64,000 nucleotides of DNA from Neospora caninum Liverpool. Its lineage: Eukaryota; Apicomplexa; Conoidasida; Eucoccidiorida; Sarcocystidae. Below are positions 12,701 to 21,904 of the stretch, piece after piece. Below the pieces are notes generated by a model. That model made no database searches, was not told the origin of the DNA, and was given only the letters and a program-made list of their open reading frames with translations. The stretch spans positions 6,070,514 to 6,134,513 of the forward strand of contig NC_018396.1 in assembly GCF_000208865.1 (NCBI RefSeq). The letters run 5' to 3'. The translations under genes and the position numbers were made by a program. Each line of letters begins with the position of its first letter. Position 1 is the stretch's first letter.

Positions 12701-12729
12701 AGACTGCACCACCAGCTCAGGAACAGTAG
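6724..12729 (+). CDS. AP2X-7: ApiAP2-family transcription factor, single coding exon, 2001 aa
   Basis: Predicted nuclear DNA-binding regulator. Three AP2-like modules are visible. Module 1 (residues ~590-645) contains QAWVAEI and FSVAKYGYEGAKQMA. Module 2 (~660-718) begins GVKGVYYD and contains KFFLASKFGNAEAKRLA. Module 3 (~1428-1482) contains RGVYLDTRNNAWAA and KSFAVAKHGYETALQLA. Each keeps the GVxG / W / F-x-V-x-K-x-G / A-x-x-A pattern known for apicomplexan AP2 domains. The rest is Ala/Gly/Ser-rich low complexity with poly-A and Q-rich runs. A predicted helical patch lies near residues 1758-1800 (DALAALLLQLDPQQ), and the C-terminus is acidic. The start is the first ATG in the frame; no intron is needed. 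The symbol rests on my memory that AP2X-7 neighbours DXR in T. gondii; family assignment is secure, the symbol less so. Confidence 0.93.
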   Translation: MAEAMASAEPTPPAASGRELSGSAMGTEGTPLPDGTLSGALTSSPQSFGLAAEANRETGEEGTGRAELQGGGDREQSTSRSLDKTDIALSTQLQLEQLDALQQHVQKQLLEGVSSAAGLAPSADEAANLQVDGEAGAPFGVAEGCGGASEVGAVEGEEACREALAAPKADLTESGIEDKDEVCGPHFSRKGKGWGDDARLGSALSGGTAVEEEGENSSSSSLGFSASSPGGRDGNGDDGNSLLPATSSDADVPGTHEDRLRLLVLQQESMMKQTPGGELPASLEVAGGGRVTPSASDQTFSSLQFSEESQSPQKAGPLPSLLTGKRTRRSGQAPTAATDSAHLSASLSPGGDGETGKIGPSALLFCGEEDPQSSLSTPQGADGRGQSTEATPSSGTHASGDRKAKREDHEPMKTRRLARAAAQAAAAMAAAAAGATDGQGEAAAVKAEGKEFSGYLASPESLASQALAQSSAPLANLAGSHPAGLYLDEASALSGLVPGVGKGGMPVPVPGAECAPAMNAALLPVISTGVLSGPGAPGVPSLLTSGRLSHPGAAGAQAPALAGANAVPQGACAGGAGEYERSDLLMRPGVSYYGGRQAWVAEIKYGGRRRFKVFSVAKYGYEGAKQMAVDTRERWEEAREAGELDQLMMSSQRHQCPVQSGVKGVYYDTARKGWRVVVTLNCRQMSKFFLASKFGNAEAKRLAIECRQMWLDAIQNGRADDVFEKARKLVSFKTKGVNNGANANAGHNGACAGAAGGLPHTAPVGSSSAVCGAAGPHAPAAGGLLASRFAASGPGSAGSPHQGVGAGVGGELSHSSSVLLAAAGGGAAGAPGGLQGPSSGLLNSSLSSCLGKFGATPPGTGLSADGTSSSCLFSNAAGTPSRNLRDASNELLLAAAAANASSAHAGTAALLSGLPGGAVGVPVGAGAGPNGAVSGDGTSSLAAAAAAFLSPSSLTSVPRGLRGDTPASRGNTPGGSPTEESGGGPQAGAAGVHPAGTTPGGRPSPAFGLASFAAAAGAPGAGACATEGGAAGSGAAGNAAGAALLAVASQQGFDPKLLQQQQLAEQQLVLQQWGEAAAAVAGGVGIPQTLFSSGCADGENANGTMRDPVAAANQHQQLQLQLLQELNRGASLPPLLDVLWGPSVAGTGAVAAPGDREAGGNQGTEGACGAENDLVTLQPGAAREEAAGGNQSSLLAMGLGGQEESGATGEGAGAQNGCGLSAPVLSLLLQQQGLHHQQLAAAAAAAARGCAPQPGAGALCGFNRDGNMVVLGNPVAGGAPGCLLSGAASGDSAATDKRGPNQVGGALGNAMGAMSGHLAGGTLLGAAGAARPGANVAAPATGATGSKRRRTQQGAAAVGLQGHTGGPGAAGSGATGVGGSKRHQRQSKDAVSSGILAGSGGSAVPGADCAGAKPLGAAAVGTGSENSTCDVRGVYLDTRNNAWAATMGVHGRNVKKSFAVAKHGYETALQLAIHARRQLERIYWGSSPGDEQDAALLGLSNRGNAGAVAGAAANSTPAAGALSSLASPHQGAPASAVPQPLLHAQQPLPALQGLCWPTPGGITQAGAPGVCGRPEDEMTASMAALRGAILDPAALSRLSGEDAASAEAAARTAVAAGSLLYGTPFGSALPTGLAASPVVAPPSNSAEGTGELASSGDLRGVVGGARVRTGGVAATEESQEGAGVARPGAVAGMLAGGAGDNLSPALGMAGATAGACSGGLPGGPTLLGSGLEGRDASLNMANLIASTSGSSPSGGLFVRDALAALLLQLDPQQRMALLQGDMNSLNSLQAAFLQNSQFFTPSCAPDANQLFVGANATPNGPLGAAAPEPCSPSLLLGNAEGSAGVGCGAVGLAAGVTEETLREKEAMLAAGGDQGVGQVKASGASENEQKEEQEGRAATDLKEGAFSFGAGKEEIQGAKTEEDAGKEKEPSGEALNLGSIPTGNTAVTPVEPTGVEMAEQQPTAAEAGDGLNGGVEAGEDAKGSEAGKPETIQTAPPAQEQ

Positions 12730-15316
12730 GCAGGAGCGGCAGGTTCAGAAGTGACGACGACACCCTCTTGAGAACACAAGATAGAAACCAGTGCCGTGTG
12801 TGTATACATGTATAGGTTTATGTGTAGATGCACCAGCATGTGCATGCATGGGAACGCGTGTAGCACGTCGTGCTGTCTTGATTCCGTAAAAGTACTACCG
12901 TGTCTTGGCAAACACATTGCGGGGGGCGTCTCCCCTGGAAGCGCGTGATTCCAGTAACATATCAGTCTTTTTTTGTAGCAGTTGCTCTGGGGAGGCCAGA
13001 GAAATCTGGGCGCGCCCATGGCACGAGGCCTTCGTTTGATGCACGTGCATATGCATCTGCCACAATTGTACATAAACGTACGCGATTTATGTATGTAGAT
13101 GTGCGTACGCATCCAGGGTCGGTGCTGCGAACAGAAGAAATCCAGTGGGCGAGACAGATGCGGGGAGTTTTTTATAGAAAGGGAGGGGAAGAGCTTTCGG
13201 TGGAACGTGAGAAGTGTCTGGGGGCGATGGGTGTTTCAGTTGCGCGTCGTTGATGAATGGAAATCATCGTGTTTCTTCGGTTCTTTTCAAACTGCTGTGC
13301 GCCTCGTGGGCAGAGCCCCTGTTGACGGGTTGTGGACTCTTCACCTCGGGGCAATCGCAAGCGTGACACACACACGAAGGCAGCTCTTACGTTTTTCTTC
13401 ACATATGTATCTATCTGCATTTACACATGTGTATTTTATCTGCGAAACGAAGGTGTGAGGTTTGGTGGAGTTTGAAAATCCGTTCGGAGACGGCTGAGGA
13501 AGCGACGGAGGATGAGAACTCTTTCCCTGCTTTTTCTTGTCGCAAGTGCACACTCGTTTCTCCAATAAGAATTCGTCAGAAGCCTCTCGAGTTGCTGTTT
13601 CCATCGTATGCGGTGCGCTCCTTTGCCGTCGCGAGTAGCGCCGTCGGGCGTGTGCTTGTGTCATGCCGCCGTCGTCGTCTTCCTGTGTTTTTCGTATATC
13701 CGCGGCGGAAGCGTGGAAGGACAAAGAAGAGGCCAGAAGTCTCTCGACCTTCGAGAGGGCCACGCCAACGAGGAAGGGGGAGAGGCACCACGTCTTTATC
13801 CATCTCGACAGATACGGCGGGAGAGTGGAGAACGCCCTGAAAGCGAGTGGCAGCGAGAGTAGAAGACGCGGAACCTGTGCAGCTTCGTTTTTTCGCGGGC
13901 GTGATTCACAGCCTGAGTATATAAAATATAGGTGAGAGTGTCATACTCGTGGTTTAAACCTGTGGACTTTTTTCCCGTTCTATGTTCTTAATCCGGTGTC
14001 TTCGTTTCCTCGCACCATGTTCCGCTCCTCTGCGAGTCCTCCGAGTCCCTCTCTCCCGAATGTGTGTCGTTTGATTTTTGGGCGCTCTCCGGTTCGTCTT
14101 CCGCTTCATCCCTTGCATGTCGGCCGCGTGCGACTCTGCAAAGTGTGCTGCCGGTTCGTCGCGTCTTGGCGTTCCCTGGAAAATCGCAGACGGAAAGACG
14201 GGAGACACGATACCTGACGCGCCCCTTCGATTGAGAAGAAAGCAAAGATTGGCAACACGGAAGAAAAGGTCTCCACAGGCTGTGGAAGGCGAGAGATCGT
14301 GGCAGTGAGTGTTTTTGCCTCGTTTTCTTTTCTGAGCCGTCGTTCTCGAGGAAGTGAGTTGCCTGTCTCTGTGAATGGACGGCGTGCGAACGAGGAAGTG
14401 TCCGTGTGGGTCGGCGTTGTCTTTCCCCTTTGTTTTTGCGAAAGGGACGACTGTGGACGCAGTATCCCGTCCCGCCGCAGTTCATAGGGGGGTCTACATG
14501 GAGAGCTCTAAATATACGTTGCTGCCGGTCCCGTTGGCCGTGTTCTTGCTTCCTAAACTGCATTCGTCCAGCAGTTGGATTCGTCATTTTTCGATATATT
14601 GTCTTGCCTTTTCCGCTTCTTGCCCCGAAAGGAAATGCGGATGATTTCGTCGCTCAAGTGAAGGACCGAACCAAACATCTCAAAGAGTATAAAATGCAGA
14701 CGACGTGTGCCTCCGTCTACCCTATCTGCATTCTCGTTGACGCATCTTCCGAGCACTGTTGAGGAAGCACCGGGAAGTGTACGACAGAGTCTCTTCTCCC
14801 CAGGCTCGGCCGACGAAGACACCCCTGTCGTAGGCATGCGTATATATTCTGGTGTTGTGTCTAGTATAGGATCTGCAGAGTCTCACTTTATATAGTGAGC
14901 AAAGCCCTGCGCGTGTATGTAAACACGGGCAGTTTCGTTCAGATACGGGGAACAACAGCCAGCAAGGCGGTGTCGGGTGCACGGCCCATGTTGCCCAACG
15001 GAGTACCGAGTACGCTTCTTAAGAAAATCTGCTTTGAACAATGAATGAGTAGGCGCAGGGTGTTACGTTGTGGGTCTGTGCCCCCATGTGCAGTCAATAA
15101 AACGAAAAAGCTGCAAGTAGAATACGTAACTCCAGGAAAATCCACTGAGAGTCCTGCTCAATTTCGGACGAAAGTCGTACCCGTACATCGGCCGGAGCGC
15201 AACATCCCACTGCCATTTATGCATAAATAGATGAGGTATTCAAAGTACAGTTGTAATCATCATCTAACCGACAGAAGGGAGCTGAGTCCGTCTAATCCGA
15301 AAAGCAGAGAAAGAAA
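12730..15316. other. 3' flank of the ApiAP2 gene, no gene seen
   Basis: Convergent intergenic DNA between the ApiAP2 gene (+) and DXR (-). It presumably holds the AP2 3' UTR. Only short overlapping frames are present, without splice or codon support. Nothing further recognised. Confidence 0.5.
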
Positions 15317-15437
15317 GCTGTCAGCACCCGAGGGTATTCCCTGGGAGTCCCCCACCCAAGTACTAACCGGGCCTTGCGCCGCTTAACTTCGGAGGTCTGA
15401 AGGGATCCGGTGCATTCGACGCAGTTTGACCGACAGC
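15317..15437 (-). rRNA. 5S ribosomal RNA gene, isolated copy, 121 nt
   Basis: Read on the minus strand, 121 nt match the eukaryotic 5S pattern. The ends GCTGTC and GACAGC pair to close helix I. CACCGGATCCC and CCTCCGAAGTTAAGC give the loop B / helix III region and internal A box. GGTTAGTACTTGGGTGGG and CTCCCAGGGAATACC give the C box and helices IV-V. A TTTT at 15303-15300, just past the 3' end, could terminate RNA polymerase III. The 5' part reads CGGTCAAAC where many eukaryotes have CGGCCATAC, so it may be a diverged variant or a dispersed pseudogene. No 18S, 5.8S or 28S sequence lies nearby. Identity as 5S is clear; function is not shown. Confidence 0.88.
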
Positions 15438-17047
15438 GAGAGTTTTCAGTGTACGACTTGTGCGCTGGGAAACCAAGCACCGGACGTGCTTTGTTTTTGC
15501 CGGAATCGTTGGAAGGCATAAGCTGGGAATGGACTCTCATCCCACAAAGCATCGGCCAAAACTTTCCGGGATCGGAAGAACCAGGGAAGTGTGGTTGGAA
15601 TGCCTCTACACTATGTGAACCGACCTTGCTCACTCTGGGGAGGCAAAATCGTTTTTGCGGAGCTGCCTTTTGATTCACTCCGTTTGTCGCCCCGCTCGCA
15701 GAGAAGTGGAAGAGTTGGAAATGCCGCACATGCAGGTCCATGCACTTGTAGTGTGAATGCAAAGTGACTCTCTCCTTGTCACTCGCGCGCAGACTCCGAA
15801 TTCCCCGCGCTGATACATAGCCTAATATCCCTCGTCCACACCCTATCCGACAAGGAACTGCCGACTTGTCCCAGCGTGCGTGATCTGAAGTTACCAGTGA
15901 TTTGGAGCACACCGAGCGTACGCCGTAGGCAAATGAAAAGATCTATTCTCGTGGCTGTTCACGCACTTTAGTACTTGATCTCGCTGCTCCACCATCCTTG
16001 TGGATGCTGGTGATTCACGCATCAAACCTTCAACAAGCAGCGGCTGATGTAACGCCCCCAGGCTACCAGTGATGTGCACACGCCGCATTTGCACAGCAAA
16101 GTCGTCTGCAATGTATGTATCACCTCCAATGTTAGAAATTGAGATTCTCGCCCAAAAGCATGAAGCGACGGGCTTTGATGAGAAGCAGGGCCAAATGCCT
16201 GTATCATTGCATGAAAGAGAGGAGGCGGTGAATAACACTGCATATCCAGCATGGATTCTGACTTTGAGGCGTTCAGTCATAATCCAACGGACGGTAGCGT
16301 CGCGGCACTAGCTGGTCAGCTAGCCCCATTTACCAAGTATCCGACCTTTCTCTCGTCCTAAGTTGGATCACCGTCGCAGTGTATGCGTTCGTTGTTGTGG
16401 ATTTGAGCACCTGGTCCACCTGCGAGAGGGCGTCACCGCTGGGGCCCTGACTTCGCGTAAGAGGCCACAGATGTCTCGTCGACTCCGGGTGTGCAGGTGC
16501 CGATATCATTTCTTAATAAACTGTGTGTCCGCAGATGTGTATGCACATGGTACTGTTCTGCAGAACAGTCGGCCTGCGTACACGAGACCATTACGAAGGT
16601 GCTTTTGTGTGGCCTAATACCGGCTGCGGTATGCAAGTTCTCGACAAAACCAGAGCCCGAATAAAAAAGCGAAAATGCTCCTGGGACCAAGCACCCCACG
16701 TTTGATAATGCGGCACGTGGAGCGAAGCTGGAAAATTCCTACTTTTATCTGCTTTGAGAAAAATTATCGTTCACTTCTCTCCCTGCGGTCTGTGGCCATC
16801 TTTCCCCACTCTTTTCCCAGACGAACGTGTGGCCTCCTCTTTGTTCGCATCTCTCTGTACGCTTATCCTCCGCGTTTAAACTCCGTGCTGTCTTTCCGTC
16901 TGCGCCCATATCCTTGTCTCGGCCTCTCACCCTACGCCCTTGTCTTCCTTCTCTTTTTCTCCACTCGCTGGTCTCCTCTCGTGCAGAAACTGCTTGGCCG
17001 TTTCCCTGTTCTCCGCCTCCGCCCGCTTCCCTCGACTTTGGATTTGT
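15438..17047. other. Intergenic DNA, 5S upstream side and DXR 3' flank
   Basis: No supported gene. The part nearest 17047 should contain the DXR 3' UTR. Open frames on either strand are short and lack splice-compatible partners. Confidence 0.45.
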
Positions 17048-18897
17048 TTAGCTCCTCGGCTTAAACGCTCTCGCCGCTGCGCGCGCCCACCGATCAGCCT
17101 CGAAGACATCCTGCAAAAGACGGCAAAAAGTGCATCGCAGAAGACTCCCGAGCTGGTAAGGGAAATTGTGCAATCGTCTGCTGCACTCCTGAACTGAACA
17201 AAAAGAGCTAAAAGTGGAGGGCTACAAGATCCGTTGACGCTAATGTCTTTCCACATCGACAGCCAAACCGGCATTCTCAGAGGGAGACAAATGCATCCTG
17301 TAAATTTCTTCTCCTGGTGGGCGCTCCTCCGCATCATCACGTGAAACGCCATTCTGTGACCACATTAAAGAGACTGCGCATTTTCCTCGGCTCCAGCTCC
17401 TACCCCACCAGATGAGCCCGCAGTGCGAGCGACCACGTGCAAAGATCCCATAATTCTCAGGTCCACGACGAGTCTAGTGTCTCGCCGATAACTTGAACTG
17501 TCTCTCTCTCAGAGAGTATACAACCAAAACCTGAAACGGCCTTTGCGGCGGAACACGGTTCCCGTGTCTCGCAGACTCTCAGTTGACGGTGCCCCAGACA
17601 AAGGAATCCGAGCGAGTCGCACTGTAAACGGTAAAACGGGCTTTGAACGGTCACCTGTAGAGAGACATCTGTCGAGGCGAGATTGTCTCTTCCTGTCTCG
17701 TGCAAACCCATGACGTGGCGCACGGTGTCCTCGATGTCCAAGAACCCAATTTCTTTGTTCCGAAACCTCTCAACCGCCACTTCATTGGCCGCATTCAAGC
17801 ACGCCGTCGCCACGCCTCCCCTTTCGCCTGCCTCGTAGGCGAGTCCTAGACACCCGAACGTGGACCTGGAAACACAAGCGAAGAACAAAAAAATGCTCCG
17901 TTCCTCGTAGAACACAAGGAGATATGTTCGAAGTGCGTTTCCGACCGGCTCTCTGCGCGCGCCCTAGGGCCCTTGTGCTTCCTTTTTGGGACTCACGCCC
18001 GCAGACTCACAAGACCTGGATGCGAAGCTACGCCGGCCTTCCGCATGCTGATTGCTTTGGTTGGTGCTTTGCACCGCCCCGCCACGAGGTTCCCTCGCCA
18101 AAGCACAAGTTTTCCGGCACGTGTGTCCGTGTACACATGCTTCTGGTCTTCATCTCTCTCTCTTTCTGTCCTTGTCTCTCCCCCCTTCCCCATCCCCCCG
18201 TCAAACGCTAAAGAAGGCAACTGAATCCGCGGCGAGACCGTCCTGGGTGTCAGCAGGAGACGCACGTCTTTATCGTCTCCCCGTCTTTCCTCACTTTACG
18301 GAGAATTCGGTGTTGTTTTTTCTTGCCCCCAGTAGCAACCCACACCACACAGACAGCCAAGCGGAGGTTGGTCTTTAACTCCCGCCACTGGACAGACCCT
18401 TCGGCTGCTATCGGAACCAAAACGAAAGAGAGTCACATCTTACAGATCTGGCTTCTCGAACGTCAGACTGCCTTCCTGGGTCAGGTCGACGCCGGCGGAC
18501 CAAGGCGCGCTAAAGGAACAGAAAGACAAAAACGCGGGAAAAAAGTAGGGCGCGACGCCTAGGCTGCAACTTGGCGGCCAACCCATGAGGGTCTGGGAAG
18601 CTCCTCTATTGATCTACAGATACATAAAAACGGTATTTCGAAACAGAGAGAGACACACACAGCCAGAGGCAAGCGTCCTATCTGACCTCCTGTGTATGGC
18701 CACAGGTTCCGCACCTGGTACAGATAGATAGACAGACAGGTAGATAAATAAGATAGATTAGACAGATTCGATAGATTAGAGATATGCAAATATATGTATA
18801 CACGTGACTGTGCGCCCCAAACAACGGCCGTGGCAATTCAGCTGCACGTCTCTGCCTATTCATCCGCCTGCTTAACTGATCACCAGAAACCTAGCAC

Positions 18898-18941
<44 letters not shown>

Positions 18942-21904
18942 GTCGGGAATCGTCTTCTTCCTCCTGCGGAAAAAAGGACAGTCCAGGCGCATGCATTTCA
19001 GCACTTTTGTCCCAGGGCTTACGACAGACGATGCGGCCACGTGAGGGCATAGGCGATGGGCAGTTTCATATCGGGAAGTCCAAGCTGAGCGAGGGTCGCG
19101 CCATCCCGAAGTTCAACGGCGGAGTGGACAACGGCTTGGGGATGAACGAGGACCTCGATGGAGGAGTACGGACACCCGAAGGCGAAGTGAGCTTCAATGA
19201 CTTCCAAACCTTTATTCATCAATGTTGCGCTGTCGATCGTGATCTTTGCTCCCATACTCCACTTGGGCTGAAAAGCAGAGACGAGGCAGCATCCGGGGCA
19301 CGGGTGAGGAAACGCCGAACTGGCGAACGGCTCACATGCGCACTCTAAGTCGAAGCGCATGCCTTCGCATTGACTAAAGTGAGGCGAGGTCGGCTCAGAG
19401 CATCCTCCGCACTCAAGCGCGGCTGGTCTGCCAGGAAAGGCAACGGCAGAAAGAGAGGATGAGGCCGTCCATTCCGCCTGCACTCTCCCCCTTGTTTGCC
19501 TCGAGCCTGTCATCAGACATACATGTTTGAGAGCCTTTTCCAGGGTCACCCCCTTCAAGTCATCGCGCGTCTTGCCACGAAACGGTCCCCCACTTGCAGT
19601 GAGCAGAAGCTTCCTAGGGGGGTAGCAGGTCGGCGGGACGCCTTGGACGGCCTGGAAGATCGCCGAGTGCTCCGAATCGACGGGAAGGAGAAGCCCGCGT
19701 TTCGGCCTCTCGGTCGCACGCTTCTTGTCTGAACCGCCGCCTTTTCTTTCCCCTCCTCCCTCGTTCGTCTCTACGTCCCCGTAGAGAAGACCGCGCCTGG
19801 AAAGAAGCGAGCGGAAAACGGGGCCTGGCGAGAGACAGCCACACACACACACACACAGACAGAGAGAGACAGAGAGAGACAGAGACAAAGCGAGGTGAGG
19901 GCGAGAGAGGCGCGTGAAAAACAAGCGCGAGAAATGTGGACAAATGGGCGAGGTGGAAGAGGAGAGAGAACCGCGAAGCGAACAGGGGGCAGGACACCTT
20001 GAGAAGGCGACAAAAACAAAAGGGGGGAGAACAGAAAGGACCAGGACGGGAATTTCACGCGGTGACGCAACAGTGGAGGGTCGGGCAGCCGTACGCACCA
20101 AAGGTGAAGGCGAGTCACAGATCGGAAAACGACGTGGAAGCGGAAGCACAGAAGAAGCTCATGAAGAAACAACGATCCCCGGCACGAAAACCCTGGTCTC
20201 AGTTTCCTTTCCTACCTGCCGCTACGAGAGCCTCTTTATTGGCGAGTGCGACATCCTTGCCTGCCTCGAGGGCTTTGAGCGTGGGGAGGACGCCCTTAAA
20301 CCCGACAATAGCGGAGACAAGAACATCATAATCTGGGACGCACGCAAGCTCCGGCAGGCCCTCGTCGCCCAGGAGAAGGCGGGGGCGAGGCGAGGCAGGA
20401 GACGTTCTCTCGTGCGCGCTCAGTCTTTCTTGCAGCTCGGTTGCCTTGGAGGTGGCTCCCAGATACACATACTGCGGCCTGGCGAGAAAGAAGGCGACGG
20501 CACGACGCGTGCCAAAAAGAGTGAGGAGAAGGCACAACGCGACAGGCGTGCGACAGACTTCGCCGCGGAACGCCCTCACGGGTAGAAACGCATCACGATC
20601 GCCTTTCGTTCTTACCCCCTGGGCTTACTCCTTCCACTCACCGCTCGTGTGTGCCTTTGCATCACGCACAGCGAAAACTTCGAGATGTAGCCCGCGCACG
20701 AAGGCGCTTTAGAGGCGCGACCGATTCGCTAGAGAGAAGTCTCAGCCTGGTGAGCTCGAGAAAGGTGCGGCGACATGCCCCAGAGAATCGGAAACAAAAT
20801 CGAAATCGATTTACAGACGTACCTGAAAAGCACCACCTGCTCGGCGAGGAGAGCAAGATTCGAGCCCCCTGCGGCGAGGCCGACAACCTGAAACAAATCG
20901 GGAAACTGTCGGACGATCTCCAGTGTGTTTCTGCCGATGCTTCCGGTGCTTCCCAAGACAACAAGCCTCTTCACCCTGCCTGCAGGCGCCCACGACTCCG
21001 GAAGCGCAGGCGACGCAGCCGACGCAGGTGCGGAGACAGGGCCGTCTTCGGCACGTCGCAGAAGTTCTCTGAGGTTTTTCGTCGAGGAAGAATGTGGCCG
21101 AGTCCAGAGCAGAAACGAAGAAAAGCACAAACGAAAATGCACGCAAAAATGAAGGTGGAGAGAGACCGAGAGGGGCAGCAACGAGAGCGAGGCGTAGGGG
21201 AATCGAACAGGAATGAGAAAAAACCGACTGCACACACAAACGCGCAGGGATCTGTTGTCTGTCTCGCACCCCTCACCACTGTGGGACCTACGGAGGGGTA
21301 CTTCCTGGCCCACAGAACTCTCGTCAATGCAAAAATACTGCCCGAAGCCGAAGCGCCGCCGCGGGAAAGATGTCGACGCTTCAGAAGAGACGAGCAATGA
21401 GTTTGGAGCTTCGCCTCTGATCCCTCGTTTCATCCGTTCGCTCACTTTAACGCATGGAGACTCCCCACAGGGACTCCACAAGGCTCAAGGGCTTCCTCCC
21501 GTGTCGCGCCTTGGCTGCTGGATCCGCTGGTCTCAAAAGAAAGATATCTTCCCTCCTCATTTGTCGGTTCAGCAAAACGAGCTGTCTTGACAGAAGATTG
21601 GAAACGTGTTGGTGATGGTGCTAACGGGGCGCCTTGGCCTCGTCCCGGGGGAAGACGAAGGCGTCGCGCAGACAACTCGCGACTGCCAGCATCGGGCGAA
21701 AGAGAAGACAGAGAGGCCGAACGGCTGCTTGCGGCAGAGGAAGGACCGAGAGGGGGCCTTTTCGGCGTTACAGAGGAGACGAAGGAGAGCGAAGAGTGAA
21801 ACGAAGACGGTCCTGCGTCAAGTGAGAGACAGACACACAGCGGAGACACACAGCCCGTACGAGTAACCCTTTTTATACGCTGTGCTTTTACCTTCGAACA
21901 CCAT
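17048..21904 (-). CDS. DXR: 1-deoxy-D-xylulose 5-phosphate reductoisomerase, nine exons, 559 aa model
   Basis: Second enzyme of the non-mevalonate (MEP) pathway. It converts DXP to MEP with NADPH and a divalent metal, in the apicoplast; it is the fosmidomycin target. Exons 5'-3': 21904-21892, 21812-21446, 21068-20823, 20478-20216, 19728-19523, 19267-19023, 18509-18444, 17865-17655, 17110-17048. All junctions are GT-AG and phase-consistent. Landmarks: NADPH loop GSTGSIG (166-172), NKEALVAA (289-296), metal and substrate residues in VDSEH (D314, S315, E316), loop PKWSMG (366-371), metal ligand in MNKGLE (E387), then [22 protein letters not shown] and a C-terminal [11 protein letters not shown] helix. 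The catalytic set is complete. The first ~125 residues are Ser/Arg-rich like a transit peptide, but the predicted start (MVFEGPSSF) is not a signal peptide, so an upstream exon may be missing. Confidence 0.95.
18720..18935. repeat. GATA-type and (TA)n microsatellites in a DXR intron
   Basis: Inside the intron between the exons at 19023 and 18509. An irregular GATA/GACA-like tract (about 18722-18790) is followed by a pure TA run of about 37 bases (18899-18935). Likely length-polymorphic; no coding role. Confidence 0.85.
19839..19890. repeat. Compound CA / GAGACA microsatellite in a DXR intron
   Basis: A CA run of about nine units passes into repeated GACAGAGA-type motifs within the intron between the exons at 20216 and 19728. 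On the DXR sense strand it reads as CT/TG-rich sequence. Confidence 0.8.
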
